Positions 32,931-41,878 of a DNA stretch of 64,000 nt are shown piece by piece; position 1 is the stretch's first letter, and each line of letters starts with the position of its first letter. Position numbers and translations under genes: made by a program. The stretch covers positions 62,001 to 126,000 of the forward strand of contig JAWLEI010000001.1 in assembly GCA_041686195.1 (NCBI GenBank), read 5' to 3'. Below the pieces are notes generated by a model. The model saw only the letters and a list, made by a program, of their open reading frames with translations. It was not told the DNA's origin and did no database searches. This DNA is from Desulfovermiculus sp041686195. Its GTDB lineage: Bacteria > Desulfobacterota > Desulfovibrionia > Desulfovibrionales > Desulfothermaceae.

Positions 32931-35069
32931 CTAGTGGCCCACATCCAGCCGAAACAGGGCCAGGCTGTGGGCCAAAAGAGGGTAAACGGCCGCACTGGAG
33001 TGCATTTCGGGCTTACGGTCTTGCGGCAATCCTTCCTCCCACCTGGTATCCAGAACCAACTCCCAGAGGTCAGAATTGGTATAGGAAGGCAGAACAAAGT
33101 CCACGGACCATGCTTTGCTGTTCACCAGCATGAGCATGGTGTCCCCCACGATGGGCCGGCCACGCTCGTCTATCTCGTCGATGGCCTCCCCCCCCAGCAT
33201 GAGCCCGATCACACAGCGGGAAGAGTCCAGCCAGTCTTTATGTCCCATTTCCCGGCCGTCTTCTCGCAGCCAGGTTATGTCCTTGCGCTCTGAGCCGTGG
33301 ATAGACCGGCCCTGAAAAAAGTTTTGGCGTTTGAATACCGGCTGGCTTCGGCGCAGTGTCACCACCCGGCCCACAAAACGCAGGAAGGACTCATCTTTGC
33401 CCTCCAGCTCCCATGGATACCAGCTTAAGGGGGAGTCCTGACAATATGCGTTGTTGTTGCCCTGTTGGGTTCGTCCGAGTTCATCCCCTCCGGATATCAT
33501 GGGCACGCCGAGAGAAAAAAAGAGGGTGGCCATGAAGTTTCTCTTCTGGCGCATGCGCAACTCCATGACCGCAGGATCCCGGCTGGGTCCCTCCTGCCCG
33601 CAATTCCAGCTCAAATTGGTATTGTTTCCGTCCCGGTTGTTTTCTTTGTTGGCCTGATTGCGTTTCTGCTTGTAACTGACCAGATCCTGCAGGGTAAAGC
33701 CATCGTGGCAGGTTACGAAATTTATGCTGGCATGCGGCTTGCGACAGTTGTGGGCATACAGATCACTGCTTCCGGCCAGACGAGTGGCCATTTCCCCGAC
33801 TACAGAACATTCTCCCCGCCAATACCTGCGCACCACGTCCCGGTACTTTCCGTTCCACTCCGTCCATTGCACCGGGAAATTTCCAACCTGGTAGCCGCCG
33901 CTGCCCAGATCCCAGGGTTCAGCTATGAGCTTGACCTGAGACAGAACCGGATCCTGGTGGATGATGTCAAAAAAGGCTGCCAGCCGGTCCACGTCGTACA
34001 ATTCCCGGGCCAGGCTGCTGGCCAGATCAAAGCGGAATCCGTCCACATGCATTTCCAGAACCCAGTATCTGAGACTGTCCATGATCAACTGCAGGACCCG
34101 GGGATGCATCATGTTCAGGCTGTTACCGGTCCCGGTAAAGTCCAGATGGAGGCGCTTGTCCTCCTGCAGGCGATAATAGGCCAGATTATCGATGCCCCGC
34201 AGGCTCAAGGTGGGCCCCCAGCGATTGCCCTCTGCAGTGTGATTGTAGACCACATCCAGGATAACCTCCATGCCAGCGGCATGCAGGGCCCGCACCATCA
34301 TCTTGAATTCCCGGACCTGATCCATGTACCCCGAACTGGAGGCGAAACGGATGTCTGGGGCAAAAAAGGACAGTGTGCTGTAGCCCCAATAATTGGACAG
34401 GCCCCGCTGAATGAGAAATGGCTCGTCTTCATGCTGATGAACCGGCATGAGCTCTATGCTGGTCACCCCCAATTTCTGAAAATGGGTGATGACCTCGTCG
34501 CAGGCCAGGCCGGAGTAAGTCCCGCGCAGGTCTTTGGGCACACCGGGATGCTGCGCTGTGAGTCCCTTGATATGGGCCTCATATATAACCGTCTCGGACC
34601 AGGGAATGCGCGGAGGGGCATCATCCCCCCACACAAAAGAGGGATCGATGACTGCGCACAAAGGGGCATATGCAGCATTGTCTCTCTGGTCCCGGCCGGC
34701 ATCTTCATGTTGTGCACCCCGCCTGTATCCGTACATGGCTTCATTCCACCGTGTCTGGCGAACCACGGACTTTGCATACGGGTCAACCAGGACCTTGTGC
34801 GGATTAAAGCGCAGGCCCATCTCTGGGCGGTACGGGCCATGCACCCGGTATCCATAAACCTGTCCGGGCCGCACGTCGGGCAGATAGGCGTGCCAGACCT
34901 GATCTGTAAATTGCAAAAACTCTATCCGCTTCTTTTCTTGTGTGCTTTGTGCGCTGTCAAACAAGCACAGTTCAACCTTGTCTGCGTGTTCGGTGAACAA
35001 GGCAAAATTCACCCCCAGCCCATCCCATGTAGCGCCCAAAGGATAGGGTCGTCCCGGCCACACCCGCAT
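32931..35069 (-). CDS. glgX: Glycogen debranching enzyme GlgX
   Basis: GlgX hydrolyses alpha-1,6 branches of phosphorylase-limited glycogen. The 712-residue protein has an N-terminal carbohydrate-binding domain (GRPYPLGATWDGLGVNFALF) and a GH13 barrel. GH13 signatures are DVVYNHTAEG, DGFRFDLAS with the catalytic aspartate, and IAEPWDLG. ATG 35069 is preferred because CAGGAG lies before it; the frame stays open upstream by 24 codons. A long opposing open frame on the plus strand is a codon-bias shadow. Glycogen synthase is 5 kb away. Confidence 0.95.
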   Translation of the reverse strand: MRVWPGRPYPLGATWDGLGVNFALFTEHADKVELCLFDSAQSTQEKKRIEFLQFTDQVWHAYLPDVRPGQVYGYRVHGPYRPEMGLRFNPHKVLVDPYAKSVVRQTRWNEAMYGYRRGAQHEDAGRDQRDNAAYAPLCAVIDPSFVWGDDAPPRIPWSETVIYEAHIKGLTAQHPGVPKDLRGTYSGLACDEVITHFQKLGVTSIELMPVHQHEDEPFLIQRGLSNYWGYSTLSFFAPDIRFASSSGYMDQVREFKMMVRALHAAGMEVILDVVYNHTAEGNRWGPTLSLRGIDNLAYYRLQEDKRLHLDFTGTGNSLNMMHPRVLQLIMDSLRYWVLEMHVDGFRFDLASSLARELYDVDRLAAFFDIIHQDPVLSQVKLIAEPWDLGSGGYQVGNFPVQWTEWNGKYRDVVRRYWRGECSVVGEMATRLAGSSDLYAHNCRKPHASINFVTCHDGFTLQDLVSYKQKRNQANKENNRDGNNTNLSWNCGQEGPSRDPAVMELRMRQKRNFMATLFFSLGVPMISGGDELGRTQQGNNNAYCQDSPLSWYPWELEGKDESFLRFVGRVVTLRRSQPVFKRQNFFQGRSIHGSERKDITWLREDGREMGHKDWLDSSRCVIGLMLGGEAIDEIDERGRPIVGDTMLMLVNSKAWSVDFVLPSYTNSDLWELVLDTRWEEGLPQDRKPEMHSSAAVYPLLAHSLALFRLDVGH

Positions 35070-35192
35070 ACCACACTCCTGCATTTTTAAGGTTAGACAC
35101 TGCCTGGAAAATAAGGTACAAGCCAAGGCATTGTTGCCCACTAGGCAAAGACATCAATCTGTAATTCATTGTCCAGGATAAGAAAAGTCTGA

Positions 35193-37001
35193 ATGCGGCC
35201 CGAGACATCCCAAATTCGCAATTTCAGTATTATCGCCCACATCGATCACGGCAAGTCCACTCTGGCCGACCGGATCATGGAACTCACCGGCTTGGTGGCT
35301 GAGCGGGACCGAAAGGAGCAATTCCTGGACCGCATGGATCTGGAGCGTGAACGGGGGATCACCATCAAATCCCAGACCGTGCGCATCCCATATACAGCCG
35401 CCGACGGACGACAGCTGATTCTCAACCTCATCGACACCCCGGGACATGTGGACTTCAATTACGAAGTCTCCCGCAGCCTGGCCGCCTGTGAAGGTGCGGT
35501 GCTCCTGGTCGACGCATCCCAGGGAGTCGAGGCCCAGACCCTGGCCAACGTCTTCCTGGCCCTGGATCACGACCTGGAGATCATACCGGTCTTAAATAAG
35601 ATCGACCTGCCTGGAGCGGAACCGGAGAGGGTCATCCAGGACATTGAGGAAGCCATCGGTCTGGATTGCAGCCATATTATCCAGGTCAGCGCCAAAACCG
35701 GCCTGAATGTAGACCACTTGCTGGAACAGATCGTGGCCACGATCCCCCCGCCCCGGGGCGATGTACGCACCCCGCTGCAGGCCCTGATCTTCGACGCCTG
35801 GTACGACCCCTACCAGGGCGTAGTGGTTTTGTTCCGCATCTTTGATGGCTACATGGAACAGGACCAGGAAATCTTGATGATGAACACAGGCAAGTCCTTT
35901 GAGGTCAGCCAGCTGGGCGTCTTCTCCCCCAACCCCCGGCAAGTTGACTGGCTGGGTCCAGGCGAAGTGGGATTCTTGTTCGCCAACATCAAGGATCTCA
36001 AGGATGCCCGGGTTGGGGATACCATCACCTCAATTGACCGGCCGGCCCAAGCTCCCTGCCCCGGGTTTAAGAAAGTGCAGCCCATGGTCTTCTGCGGACT
36101 GTATCCCACGGAACCGGCCAAATACGATCCCTTGAAAAAGTCACTGGAGCGCCTGCAGCTCAACGATACTGCCCTGTCCTTTGAGCCGGAAACCTCTCAG
36201 GCCTTGGGTTTCGGCTTCCGGTGCGGCTTTTTGGGACTTTTGCACATGGATATCATCCAGGAACGCCTGGAACGGGAGTTTCAGGCCGAACTTATCGCCA
36301 CTGCTCCGTCTGTTGTGTACCAGGTACATACAGTCCAGGGTCAAACCCTGCCCGTGGACAATCCCAGCCACCTGCCCCCGGCGGCCGAGATACAGGAAGT
36401 GGCTGAACCCTTTGTGCGCATGGAGATCCACGTACCTAACGAGTACGTGGGCAATGTCCTCAAGCTGTGTGAGGAAAAACGGGGGATTCAGAAGGACCTC
36501 CGCTATCTGACCTCGGCCCGGGTGATCATAACCTATGAGGTCCCCTTTGCCGAGATCGTATTCGACTTTTTTGATCAACTCAAATCCACCACCCGGGGAT
36601 TTGCCTCCCTTGACTATGAGTTCATCGGCTTTACCCCTTCCAATCTGGTCAAACTGGATATCCTGATCAATGGTGAAGTGGTGGATGCCATGTCCATGAT
36701 CGTGCACCGGGACAAGGCCTATCGCCATGGCCGGGATCTGGCCCTGAAGCTGAGGAAGGTCATCCCCCGCCAGCTCTTTGAGGTCATCATTCAGGCCTGT
36801 ATCGGGAACAAGGTCGTGGCCAAGGAGCGCATCCCGCCTATGCGCAAGAACGTGACCGCCAAGTGCTATGGCGGAGACATCACCCGCAAGCGCAAGCTTT
36901 TGGAAAAGCAGAAAGAAGGCAAGCGGCGGATGAAAAAGATGGGCAACATCGAGCTGCCCCAGGACGCTTTTTTAGCCGCTTTGCAAAAGGATAACGATTA
37001 G
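35193..37001 (+). CDS. lepA: Elongation factor 4 (LepA)
   Basis: LepA is a ribosomal GTPase that back-translocates or assists initiation under stress. The 602-residue protein has the G motifs AHIDHGKSTLADRI, DTPGHVDF and NKID, then the LepA-specific C-terminal domain ending KMGNIELPQDAF. Length matches. It is followed 31 bases later by signal peptidase I, the classical lepA-lepB order. Confidence 0.98.
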   Translation: MRPETSQIRNFSIIAHIDHGKSTLADRIMELTGLVAERDRKEQFLDRMDLERERGITIKSQTVRIPYTAADGRQLILNLIDTPGHVDFNYEVSRSLAACEGAVLLVDASQGVEAQTLANVFLALDHDLEIIPVLNKIDLPGAEPERVIQDIEEAIGLDCSHIIQVSAKTGLNVDHLLEQIVATIPPPRGDVRTPLQALIFDAWYDPYQGVVVLFRIFDGYMEQDQEILMMNTGKSFEVSQLGVFSPNPRQVDWLGPGEVGFLFANIKDLKDARVGDTITSIDRPAQAPCPGFKKVQPMVFCGLYPTEPAKYDPLKKSLERLQLNDTALSFEPETSQALGFGFRCGFLGLLHMDIIQERLEREFQAELIATAPSVVYQVHTVQGQTLPVDNPSHLPPAAEIQEVAEPFVRMEIHVPNEYVGNVLKLCEEKRGIQKDLRYLTSARVIITYEVPFAEIVFDFFDQLKSTTRGFASLDYEFIGFTPSNLVKLDILINGEVVDAMSMIVHRDKAYRHGRDLALKLRKVIPRQLFEVIIQACIGNKVVAKERIPPMRKNVTAKCYGGDITRKRKLLEKQKEGKRRMKKMGNIELPQDAFLAALQKDND

Positions 37002-37032
37002 CCCTCCGGTATTGGCCGGATAAAGGTACTCC

Positions 37033-37680
37033 ATGGGTTCCAAGTGGTCAGATACTCTCAAGGAATATGCGCAAGCTTTAATTATTGCGTTGATCCTGGC
37101 CTTTGTCATCCGTTCATTTGTGGTCCAGGCCTTTAAGATCCCTTCCGGCTCCATGCTCCCTACCCTTGAGATCGGGGATCACCTCCTGGTCAATAAATTC
37201 ATTTATGGAATCAAGCTGCCCTTTACCGAAATCACCATTGTACCCGTTTCCGAGCCAGAGACCGGAGACATTGTGGTCTTTAAATTTCCGGAGGACGAGT
37301 CCAAGGACTTCATTAAGCGAGTAATCGGGGTTCCGGGAGATACGATCCTGATTAAAGACAAGCAGGTCTATCGCAATGGGGAACTCTTGCCAGAGCCTTA
37401 TGCCCAACGCACCTCGCCCCAGCTTTCGACTCGGGCCTTTCCCCTGGAGAAGTGGCCGCCCCATGAGTTCGACCCCCGGGCCAGGGACAATCTCGGACCC
37501 ATACAGGTCCCGGAGGATGCCTACTTTGTCCTGGGCGACAACCGGGACGAATCCTACGATTCACGCTTTTGGGGCTTTGTCCGCGAAGAGGCCATTCTAG
37601 GGCAGGCCTGGATCATTTATTGGTCCTGGGAAGGACTGACCAATATCCGGTGGGGGCGCATCGGGGATACAGTGGAGTGA
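37033..37680 (+). CDS. lepB: Signal peptidase I
   Basis: LepB cleaves signal peptides on the outer face of the inner membrane. The 215-residue protein has one N-terminal membrane helix, the catalytic serine in PSGSMLPTL and the catalytic lysine in KRVIGVPGD, plus the box E motif GDNRDESYDSRFWG. It lies between lepA and comM with short gaps and probably shares a transcript with lepA. Confidence 0.98.
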   Translation: MGSKWSDTLKEYAQALIIALILAFVIRSFVVQAFKIPSGSMLPTLEIGDHLLVNKFIYGIKLPFTEITIVPVSEPETGDIVVFKFPEDESKDFIKRVIGVPGDTILIKDKQVYRNGELLPEPYAQRTSPQLSTRAFPLEKWPPHEFDPRARDNLGPIQVPEDAYFVLGDNRDESYDSRFWGFVREEAILGQAWIIYWSWEGLTNIRWGRIGDTVE

Positions 37681-37683
37681 GTC

Positions 37684-39219
37684 ATGCTGTCCACAGCTGT
37701 GAGTGCCGCCCTTTTGGGCATTGACGCCTATCCAGTCCACCTGGAGGCCGACTTGGCCCGTTCCGGCATGCCCTCTTTCATCATGGTCGGTCTGGCCGAA
37801 GGAGCGGTGCGCGAAAGCAAGGAGCGGGTTCTCACCTCCCTGAAAAACAGCGGCTTCAAGCTCCCCTCGGCCCGGATCACGATCAACCTGGCCCCTGCCG
37901 ACATGCGCAAAGAGGGCAGCACCTTTGACCTTCCCCTGGCTCTCTCCCTGCTCTCCGCAGCCGAAATTCTCCCCAACTCGGCCCTGCGCGGTTATTTCAC
38001 TGCCGGTGAGTTGTCTTTAAATGGCGAACTCAAACCCATCTCCGGGGTCTTGCCCATGGCCTTAAAGGCCAAAGAGGAAAAGGCCAGGGGATTGATCATC
38101 CCGCAGGAAAATGCGCCTGAGGCCGGGGTCGTTAAGGGCCTTAACGTCTATCCAGTTTCCACCCTGGCCGAAGCAGTGCGTTTTTTGAACCGGGAACGTC
38201 CCATCAGGCCCTATTCGTGTGACATGTCCGAGCTCTGGGACAACAGGCACGAGTTCGCCCTGGATTTCAGCGAGGTCAAAGGCCAGGATCAAGCCAAACG
38301 GGCCATCGAGATTGCCGCTGCCGGCGGCCACAACTTGATGTTCATGGGCCCACCCGGAAGCGGCAAGACCATGCTGGCCAAGCGTATACGCACCGTCCTG
38401 CCTCTGCTTTCCTTTGACGAGGCCCTGGAAGTGACCAAGATCTACAGTGTGGCCGGGCAGTTGCGTCCGCATCAGGCCTTGATCACCGAGCGCCCCTACC
38501 GCAGTCCGCACCATACCATATCCGATGCCGGACTGATCGGCGGAGGCCAGATTCCGAAGCCGGGCGAAGTCTCCCTGGCCCATCGAGGAGTCCTCTTCCT
38601 GGACGAACTGCCGGAATTTAAAAAACATGTCCTGGAAGTCCTTCGCCAGCCCCTGGAAAATGGGGACGTTACCTTGTCCCGGGCGGCAGTGTCCTTGACC
38701 TACCCGGCCGATTTTATGCTCGTCGCAGCCCTTAACCCCTGCCCATGCGGATTTTTGACCGATGATCGCCACCCCTGCACCTGCACCCCGGGACAGATTC
38801 AGCGTTACCGGTCCCGCCTCTCCGGGCCGCTTTTGGACCGTATCGACCTCCAGGTCGATGTGCCGGCTGTGCCCTATAAGGAGTTAAAAGAGATAAAAAG
38901 CAGCAAAGACTCGGAGTCTATGCGGGCCCAAATTGTGGCTGCAAGACAAATTCAGGCCGCGAGGTACGCGGGGCTTCCCTGTGCCATCAACAGCGAGCTG
39001 TCCGGCCGCTGGCTGCATGAGTGCTGCCAGCTCTCCGAGTCTGAACATACCTTCCTGGAGAATGCCATGCAGAAGCTGGGGCTTTCTGCCCGGGCCCACA
39101 CCCGGATCATGCGCATCAGCCGGACCATCGCCGATCTGGAACAGGCCCCGAGGGTAACCGTCAACCACCTGGCCGAGGCCATTAACTTCCGGTTCATGGA
39201 CCGGGAGGATCGCTATTGA
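37684..39219 (+). CDS. comM: ComM/YifB family AAA+ protein
   Basis: The 511-residue protein has the N-terminal ChlI-like domain (AVSAALLGIDAYPVHLEADL), Walker A GPPGSGKTM and the Mg-chelatase-like AAA+ core. The C-terminal domain has CTPGQIQRYRSRLSGPLLDR. ComM is a hexameric branch-migration helicase that helps integrate DNA in natural transformation in other bacteria; its presence here does not prove competence. It starts three bases after the lepB stop. Its last 7 bases overlap the convergent gene below. Confidence 0.96.
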   Translation: MLSTAVSAALLGIDAYPVHLEADLARSGMPSFIMVGLAEGAVRESKERVLTSLKNSGFKLPSARITINLAPADMRKEGSTFDLPLALSLLSAAEILPNSALRGYFTAGELSLNGELKPISGVLPMALKAKEEKARGLIIPQENAPEAGVVKGLNVYPVSTLAEAVRFLNRERPIRPYSCDMSELWDNRHEFALDFSEVKGQDQAKRAIEIAAAGGHNLMFMGPPGSGKTMLAKRIRTVLPLLSFDEALEVTKIYSVAGQLRPHQALITERPYRSPHHTISDAGLIGGGQIPKPGEVSLAHRGVLFLDELPEFKKHVLEVLRQPLENGDVTLSRAAVSLTYPADFMLVAALNPCPCGFLTDDRHPCTCTPGQIQRYRSRLSGPLLDRIDLQVDVPAVPYKELKEIKSSKDSESMRAQIVAARQIQAARYAGLPCAINSELSGRWLHECCQLSESEHTFLENAMQKLGLSARAHTRIMRISRTIADLEQAPRVTVNHLAEAINFRFMDREDRY

Positions 39220-39788
39220 GCGCTTCTGTCCCCGCCGGGAACAGAGCACGAATCCTGGGAACAGGAGCAGCTCAGCTCACTCAGAGCATATAGCAAACGT
39301 GCTTCCTTGGATTTCTTGTCCGCGGTGACGGCATATGCCGGGACAGAGGACATCAGATCCTGCATTTCCTGCCAATCGGGCAGCTCAGCATAAGGGCATT
39401 CCCGCAGGAGCTGACCATCCGCCACTTGCAGGATCAGGGCTTTGCCTGTGTCGGTCACCACGGCCAACCTGGCCGGCCCCTGAGAAAGGAGTCTGGCTGC
39501 GGCCAGGACTTGTCGGGCGTAGGTCTCAACCTGCCCCGCGCAGAATTTCAAGGCCATAATCGGATCTTTTGGATCCTGGCCTATGACCAGATCCAAGTGC
39601 TGGACATACTGCCTGCCGTCTACCATGGCTACTGCCTGAGCCTTGGTCTGGATGTATGCTTTGGGCACCTTTTTTTCCTCTACCAGAAATCTGGCTATGT
39701 CCTGGCGAATGTCCTCGTATGTCGTGGCCTCAACACGCTCTCCACTGATAAAGTCTTTTACTGTATATCCCAGGCTAATTTCGTGCAT
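39213..39788 (-). CDS. HsdR N-terminal domain-like protein
   Basis: This 191-residue protein resembles the stand-alone HsdR N-terminal (HSDR_N_2) domain, with YEDIRQDIARFLVEEKKVP and HLDLVIGQDPKDPIMALKF. In active PD-(D/E)xK nucleases the second strand has E-x-K; here it reads ALK, so the key acidic residue is missing. It may bind DNA without cutting it. No methylase or specificity subunit is nearby, so I do not call a restriction system. ATG 39788 follows GGAGGGCTTTTTG; upstream in-frame starts lie in low-complexity sequence. Confidence 0.8.
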   Translation of the reverse strand: MHEISLGYTVKDFISGERVEATTYEDIRQDIARFLVEEKKVPKAYIQTKAQAVAMVDGRQYVQHLDLVIGQDPKDPIMALKFCAGQVETYARQVLAAARLLSQGPARLAVVTDTGKALILQVADGQLLRECPYAELPDWQEMQDLMSSVPAYAVTADKKSKEARLLYALSELSCSCSQDSCSVPGGDRSAQ

Positions 39789-39848
39789 CAAAAAGCCCTC
39801 CATTTCTTGAGTTTCATCCTCGCTCAAACTGGGCGGCTGCGGCCAGCG

Positions 39849-39925
39849 GTCCCGCCATGGCGGGACTGACCCCTGACTCCTGCCCTCTGATCTCTGTCTT
39901 CTGTCTTCTGTCCTCTGTCCTCTTC
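39849..39925. repeat. Palindrome plus purine-rich GACAGA tract
   Basis: A perfect 18-base palindrome GTCCCGCCATGGCGGGAC (39849-39866) is followed by a tract that on the minus strand reads GAGGACAGAAGACAGAAGAC and similar units. It lies just after the glgA stop on the glgA strand. The tract repeats a roughly 7-base unit imperfectly. A similar tract follows rlmB near 56.9 kb. Confidence 0.75.
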
Positions 39926-41389
39926 CTACCCCAGCCCGAGCTCCCGGTAGACACTCATATATTCCCTGGCTGATCGCTGCCAGGAAAAATCCTGGTGCAT
40001 GGCCCTGCTCTGCATCTGACGCCACAAACCGTCATCCTTCCACACTGACACCGCCTGCTGTATGGCCTGAAGCAAGGCTTGGCCGGTGATGGGGCTGAAG
40101 GTAAATCCGGTGCAGCCCTGGGCCGGATATCCGATCACCGTGTCCAGAAGCCCGCCCACCTGGGAGGCCACAGGCAGGGTTCCGTACCGCAGGCTGTAAA
40201 GTTGAGTCAGACCACAGGGTTCATACCTGGACGGCATAAGGAAAATATCCGTTCCAGCCATGATCTGATGCGATGTTTCTTCAGTATAGCCGATGCATGC
40301 TGCCAGCTGACCCGGATACTGTTCCACCAGATTGCCCAGGTGGGTTTCAATGCCCAGGTCCCCTTCGCCCAGGACGATCAGGCCCACATCCATGGCCATG
40401 AGTTCATCCACTATCTCCAGGAGCAGATCAATCCCTTTCTGCTCCCGGAGCCTGCCGATAAAGCCCAGCAAAGGCCGGGAAAGAAACCGGGGATGAAAGC
40501 CCATGATATACAACAGGGTCTTTTTGCACTCCTCCTTTCCCTGCACATTCTCTGCAGAATACGGATACATGAGGAACCGATCATGCCGCGGATCCCAGAA
40601 GGAGTAGTCCACTCCGTTGAGAATGCCCCGCAAATCACTCGCCCGCCGGGACAAAATTCCGTGCAGACCGCAGCCGAACTCAGGGGTGATGATCTCCTGA
40701 GCATACGTTGGGCTGACCGTGGTGATTCTGTGGGCATATGCAATCCCGGTCTTGAGCATATTAAATGACCCGTAATACTCTGCTCCATCCATGTGCCAGG
40801 CCTCGGCCGGCAGACCGCTGGTCCAGAACAAGCGGGCCGAATACTGGCCCTGAAAGGCCAGATTGTGTATAGTCATTACCGTCCGGGTCTGACGCCAGAA
40901 GGGATCCAGCCGCCGGGCATAGTGCACAAAAGCCGGAACCAGGGATGAATGCCAGTCATGGGCATGCATGATGTTCGGGGGGACCCCGAGCTTCCTGGCC
41001 AGGGCCACAGCAGCCCGGCAAAAAAATATGTACCGCTCGCAGTTGTCAAAAAATTCACCGTGGTAGGTGCAATAATAATTTTTGCGGTCAAAGTATTCCG
41101 GGCGATCGACAAAGTAGATGGGTACCCCGTGGTAGTCAGCCACATAGATATCGGCAGTCACCTCCGGCCATGGATAGCTGACCGGACAATTCTCAAGCAC
41201 CAGGCGGATTTGGAAATCGGCAGTATACAGCCTTCCGTAAAATGGGGTGATCACGGCTACCTGAACCCCTTGATCCTGCAGAACCAGGGGCAATACTCCC
41301 ATCACATCGCCCAGACCGCCGGTCTTGGAAAAGGGAAAGATTTCCGAGGTGACGAACATAATCTGTGCATTCTCTTGTCCAACGCGCAT
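39926..41389 (-). CDS. glgA: Glycogen synthase (ADP-glucose type)
   Basis: GlgA adds glucose from ADP-glucose to glycogen. The 487-residue GT5 protein begins with MFVTSEIFPFSKTGGLGDV, which holds the nucleotide-binding KTGGL, and has the C-terminal PSRYEPCGLTQLYSLRYGT. ATG 41389 follows GGAGGCTCTGCAGC, while the frame stays open 75 codons upstream without similarity. It ends in a purine-rich tract shared with the HsdR-like gene spacer. The debranching enzyme glgX lies nearby, so glycogen turnover is likely. Confidence 0.96.
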   Translation of the reverse strand: MRVGQENAQIMFVTSEIFPFSKTGGLGDVMGVLPLVLQDQGVQVAVITPFYGRLYTADFQIRLVLENCPVSYPWPEVTADIYVADYHGVPIYFVDRPEYFDRKNYYCTYHGEFFDNCERYIFFCRAAVALARKLGVPPNIMHAHDWHSSLVPAFVHYARRLDPFWRQTRTVMTIHNLAFQGQYSARLFWTSGLPAEAWHMDGAEYYGSFNMLKTGIAYAHRITTVSPTYAQEIITPEFGCGLHGILSRRASDLRGILNGVDYSFWDPRHDRFLMYPYSAENVQGKEECKKTLLYIMGFHPRFLSRPLLGFIGRLREQKGIDLLLEIVDELMAMDVGLIVLGEGDLGIETHLGNLVEQYPGQLAACIGYTEETSHQIMAGTDIFLMPSRYEPCGLTQLYSLRYGTLPVASQVGGLLDTVIGYPAQGCTGFTFSPITGQALLQAIQQAVSVWKDDGLWRQMQSRAMHQDFSWQRSAREYMSVYRELGLG

Positions 41390-41682
41390 GCTGCAGAGCC
41401 TCCATGCAAAAAAGATCAGAAACGAACCTTCCCTTCTCATCCGGCAGAACGAAAACTCTCTGGGGGCATTCAGGCCCCTCACCACCGGGAAAGATAATAC
41501 CATGTGGACATGGACAGAGACAATGGTTATTTTGTCCATCTGACCAAGCATTTCGTCTTTGCGCGTGAAGCGAGCAGGAGTTTCTTTCCCGCATTGCTGA
41601 GTGCAGGGAACCAAAAGAAAAAGACCTTATGCCCTCATGGGCATTGGGGGGAGAAAAAGTCTCCTTCCCGCTCCATGTGTAC

Positions 41683-41712
41683 TTGACAGGCCAGCTTCCC
41701 TCCTGCTATGGA
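41683..41712 (+). promoter_or_regulatory. Candidate promoter of tRNA-Val
   Basis: TTGACA (41683-41688) is 18 bases from TATGGA (41707-41712), giving a start near 41719, a few bases before the tRNA. The -35 is perfect, the -10 moderate. Confidence 0.6.
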
Positions 41713-41726
41713 GAGCGACACCGCAA

Positions 41727-41801
41727 AGGCGCGTAGCTCAGGGGTAGAGCACTTGCTTGACGCGCAAGGGGTCAGGAGTTCAAATCTCCTCGCGCCTACC
41801 A
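41727..41801 (+). tRNA. tRNA-Val (GAC anticodon)
   Basis: Cloverleaf with acceptor AGGCGCG pairing with CGCGCCT, discriminator A and encoded CCA. The anticodon loop TTGACGC gives GAC. It lies upstream of thrS and may share its promoter. Confidence 0.97.
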
Positions 41802-41820
41802 TTTACAGATCATTGCAGCT

Positions 41821-41840
41821 AGGGAGGCCCCGGCCTCCCT
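41821..41840 (+). terminator. Hairpin between tRNA-Val and thrS
   Basis: AGGGAGGCC and GGCCTCCCT form a 9-base stem with a two-base loop, followed by ATTTGCATTG. It could end the tRNA transcript or partly block readthrough into thrS. The T run is weak. Confidence 0.5.
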
Positions 41841-41878
41841 ATTTGCATTGAGACATCCTTTATTCGGAGGAATACAAC

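Noticed and set aside
33465..35090. A 541-codon open frame on the plus strand through glgX
   Set aside because: It is exactly antisense to glgX, whose protein is clearly conserved. Its product has no recognisable domain. High GC and codon bias keep the opposite frame open.
38062..38772. A 236-codon minus-strand frame inside comM
   Set aside because: It is the mirror of the conserved comM AAA+ domain, with no recognisable product.
39213..39788. A type I restriction-modification system at the HsdR-like gene
   Set aside because: There is no methylase, specificity subunit or helicase domain nearby, and the nuclease acid residue is missing.
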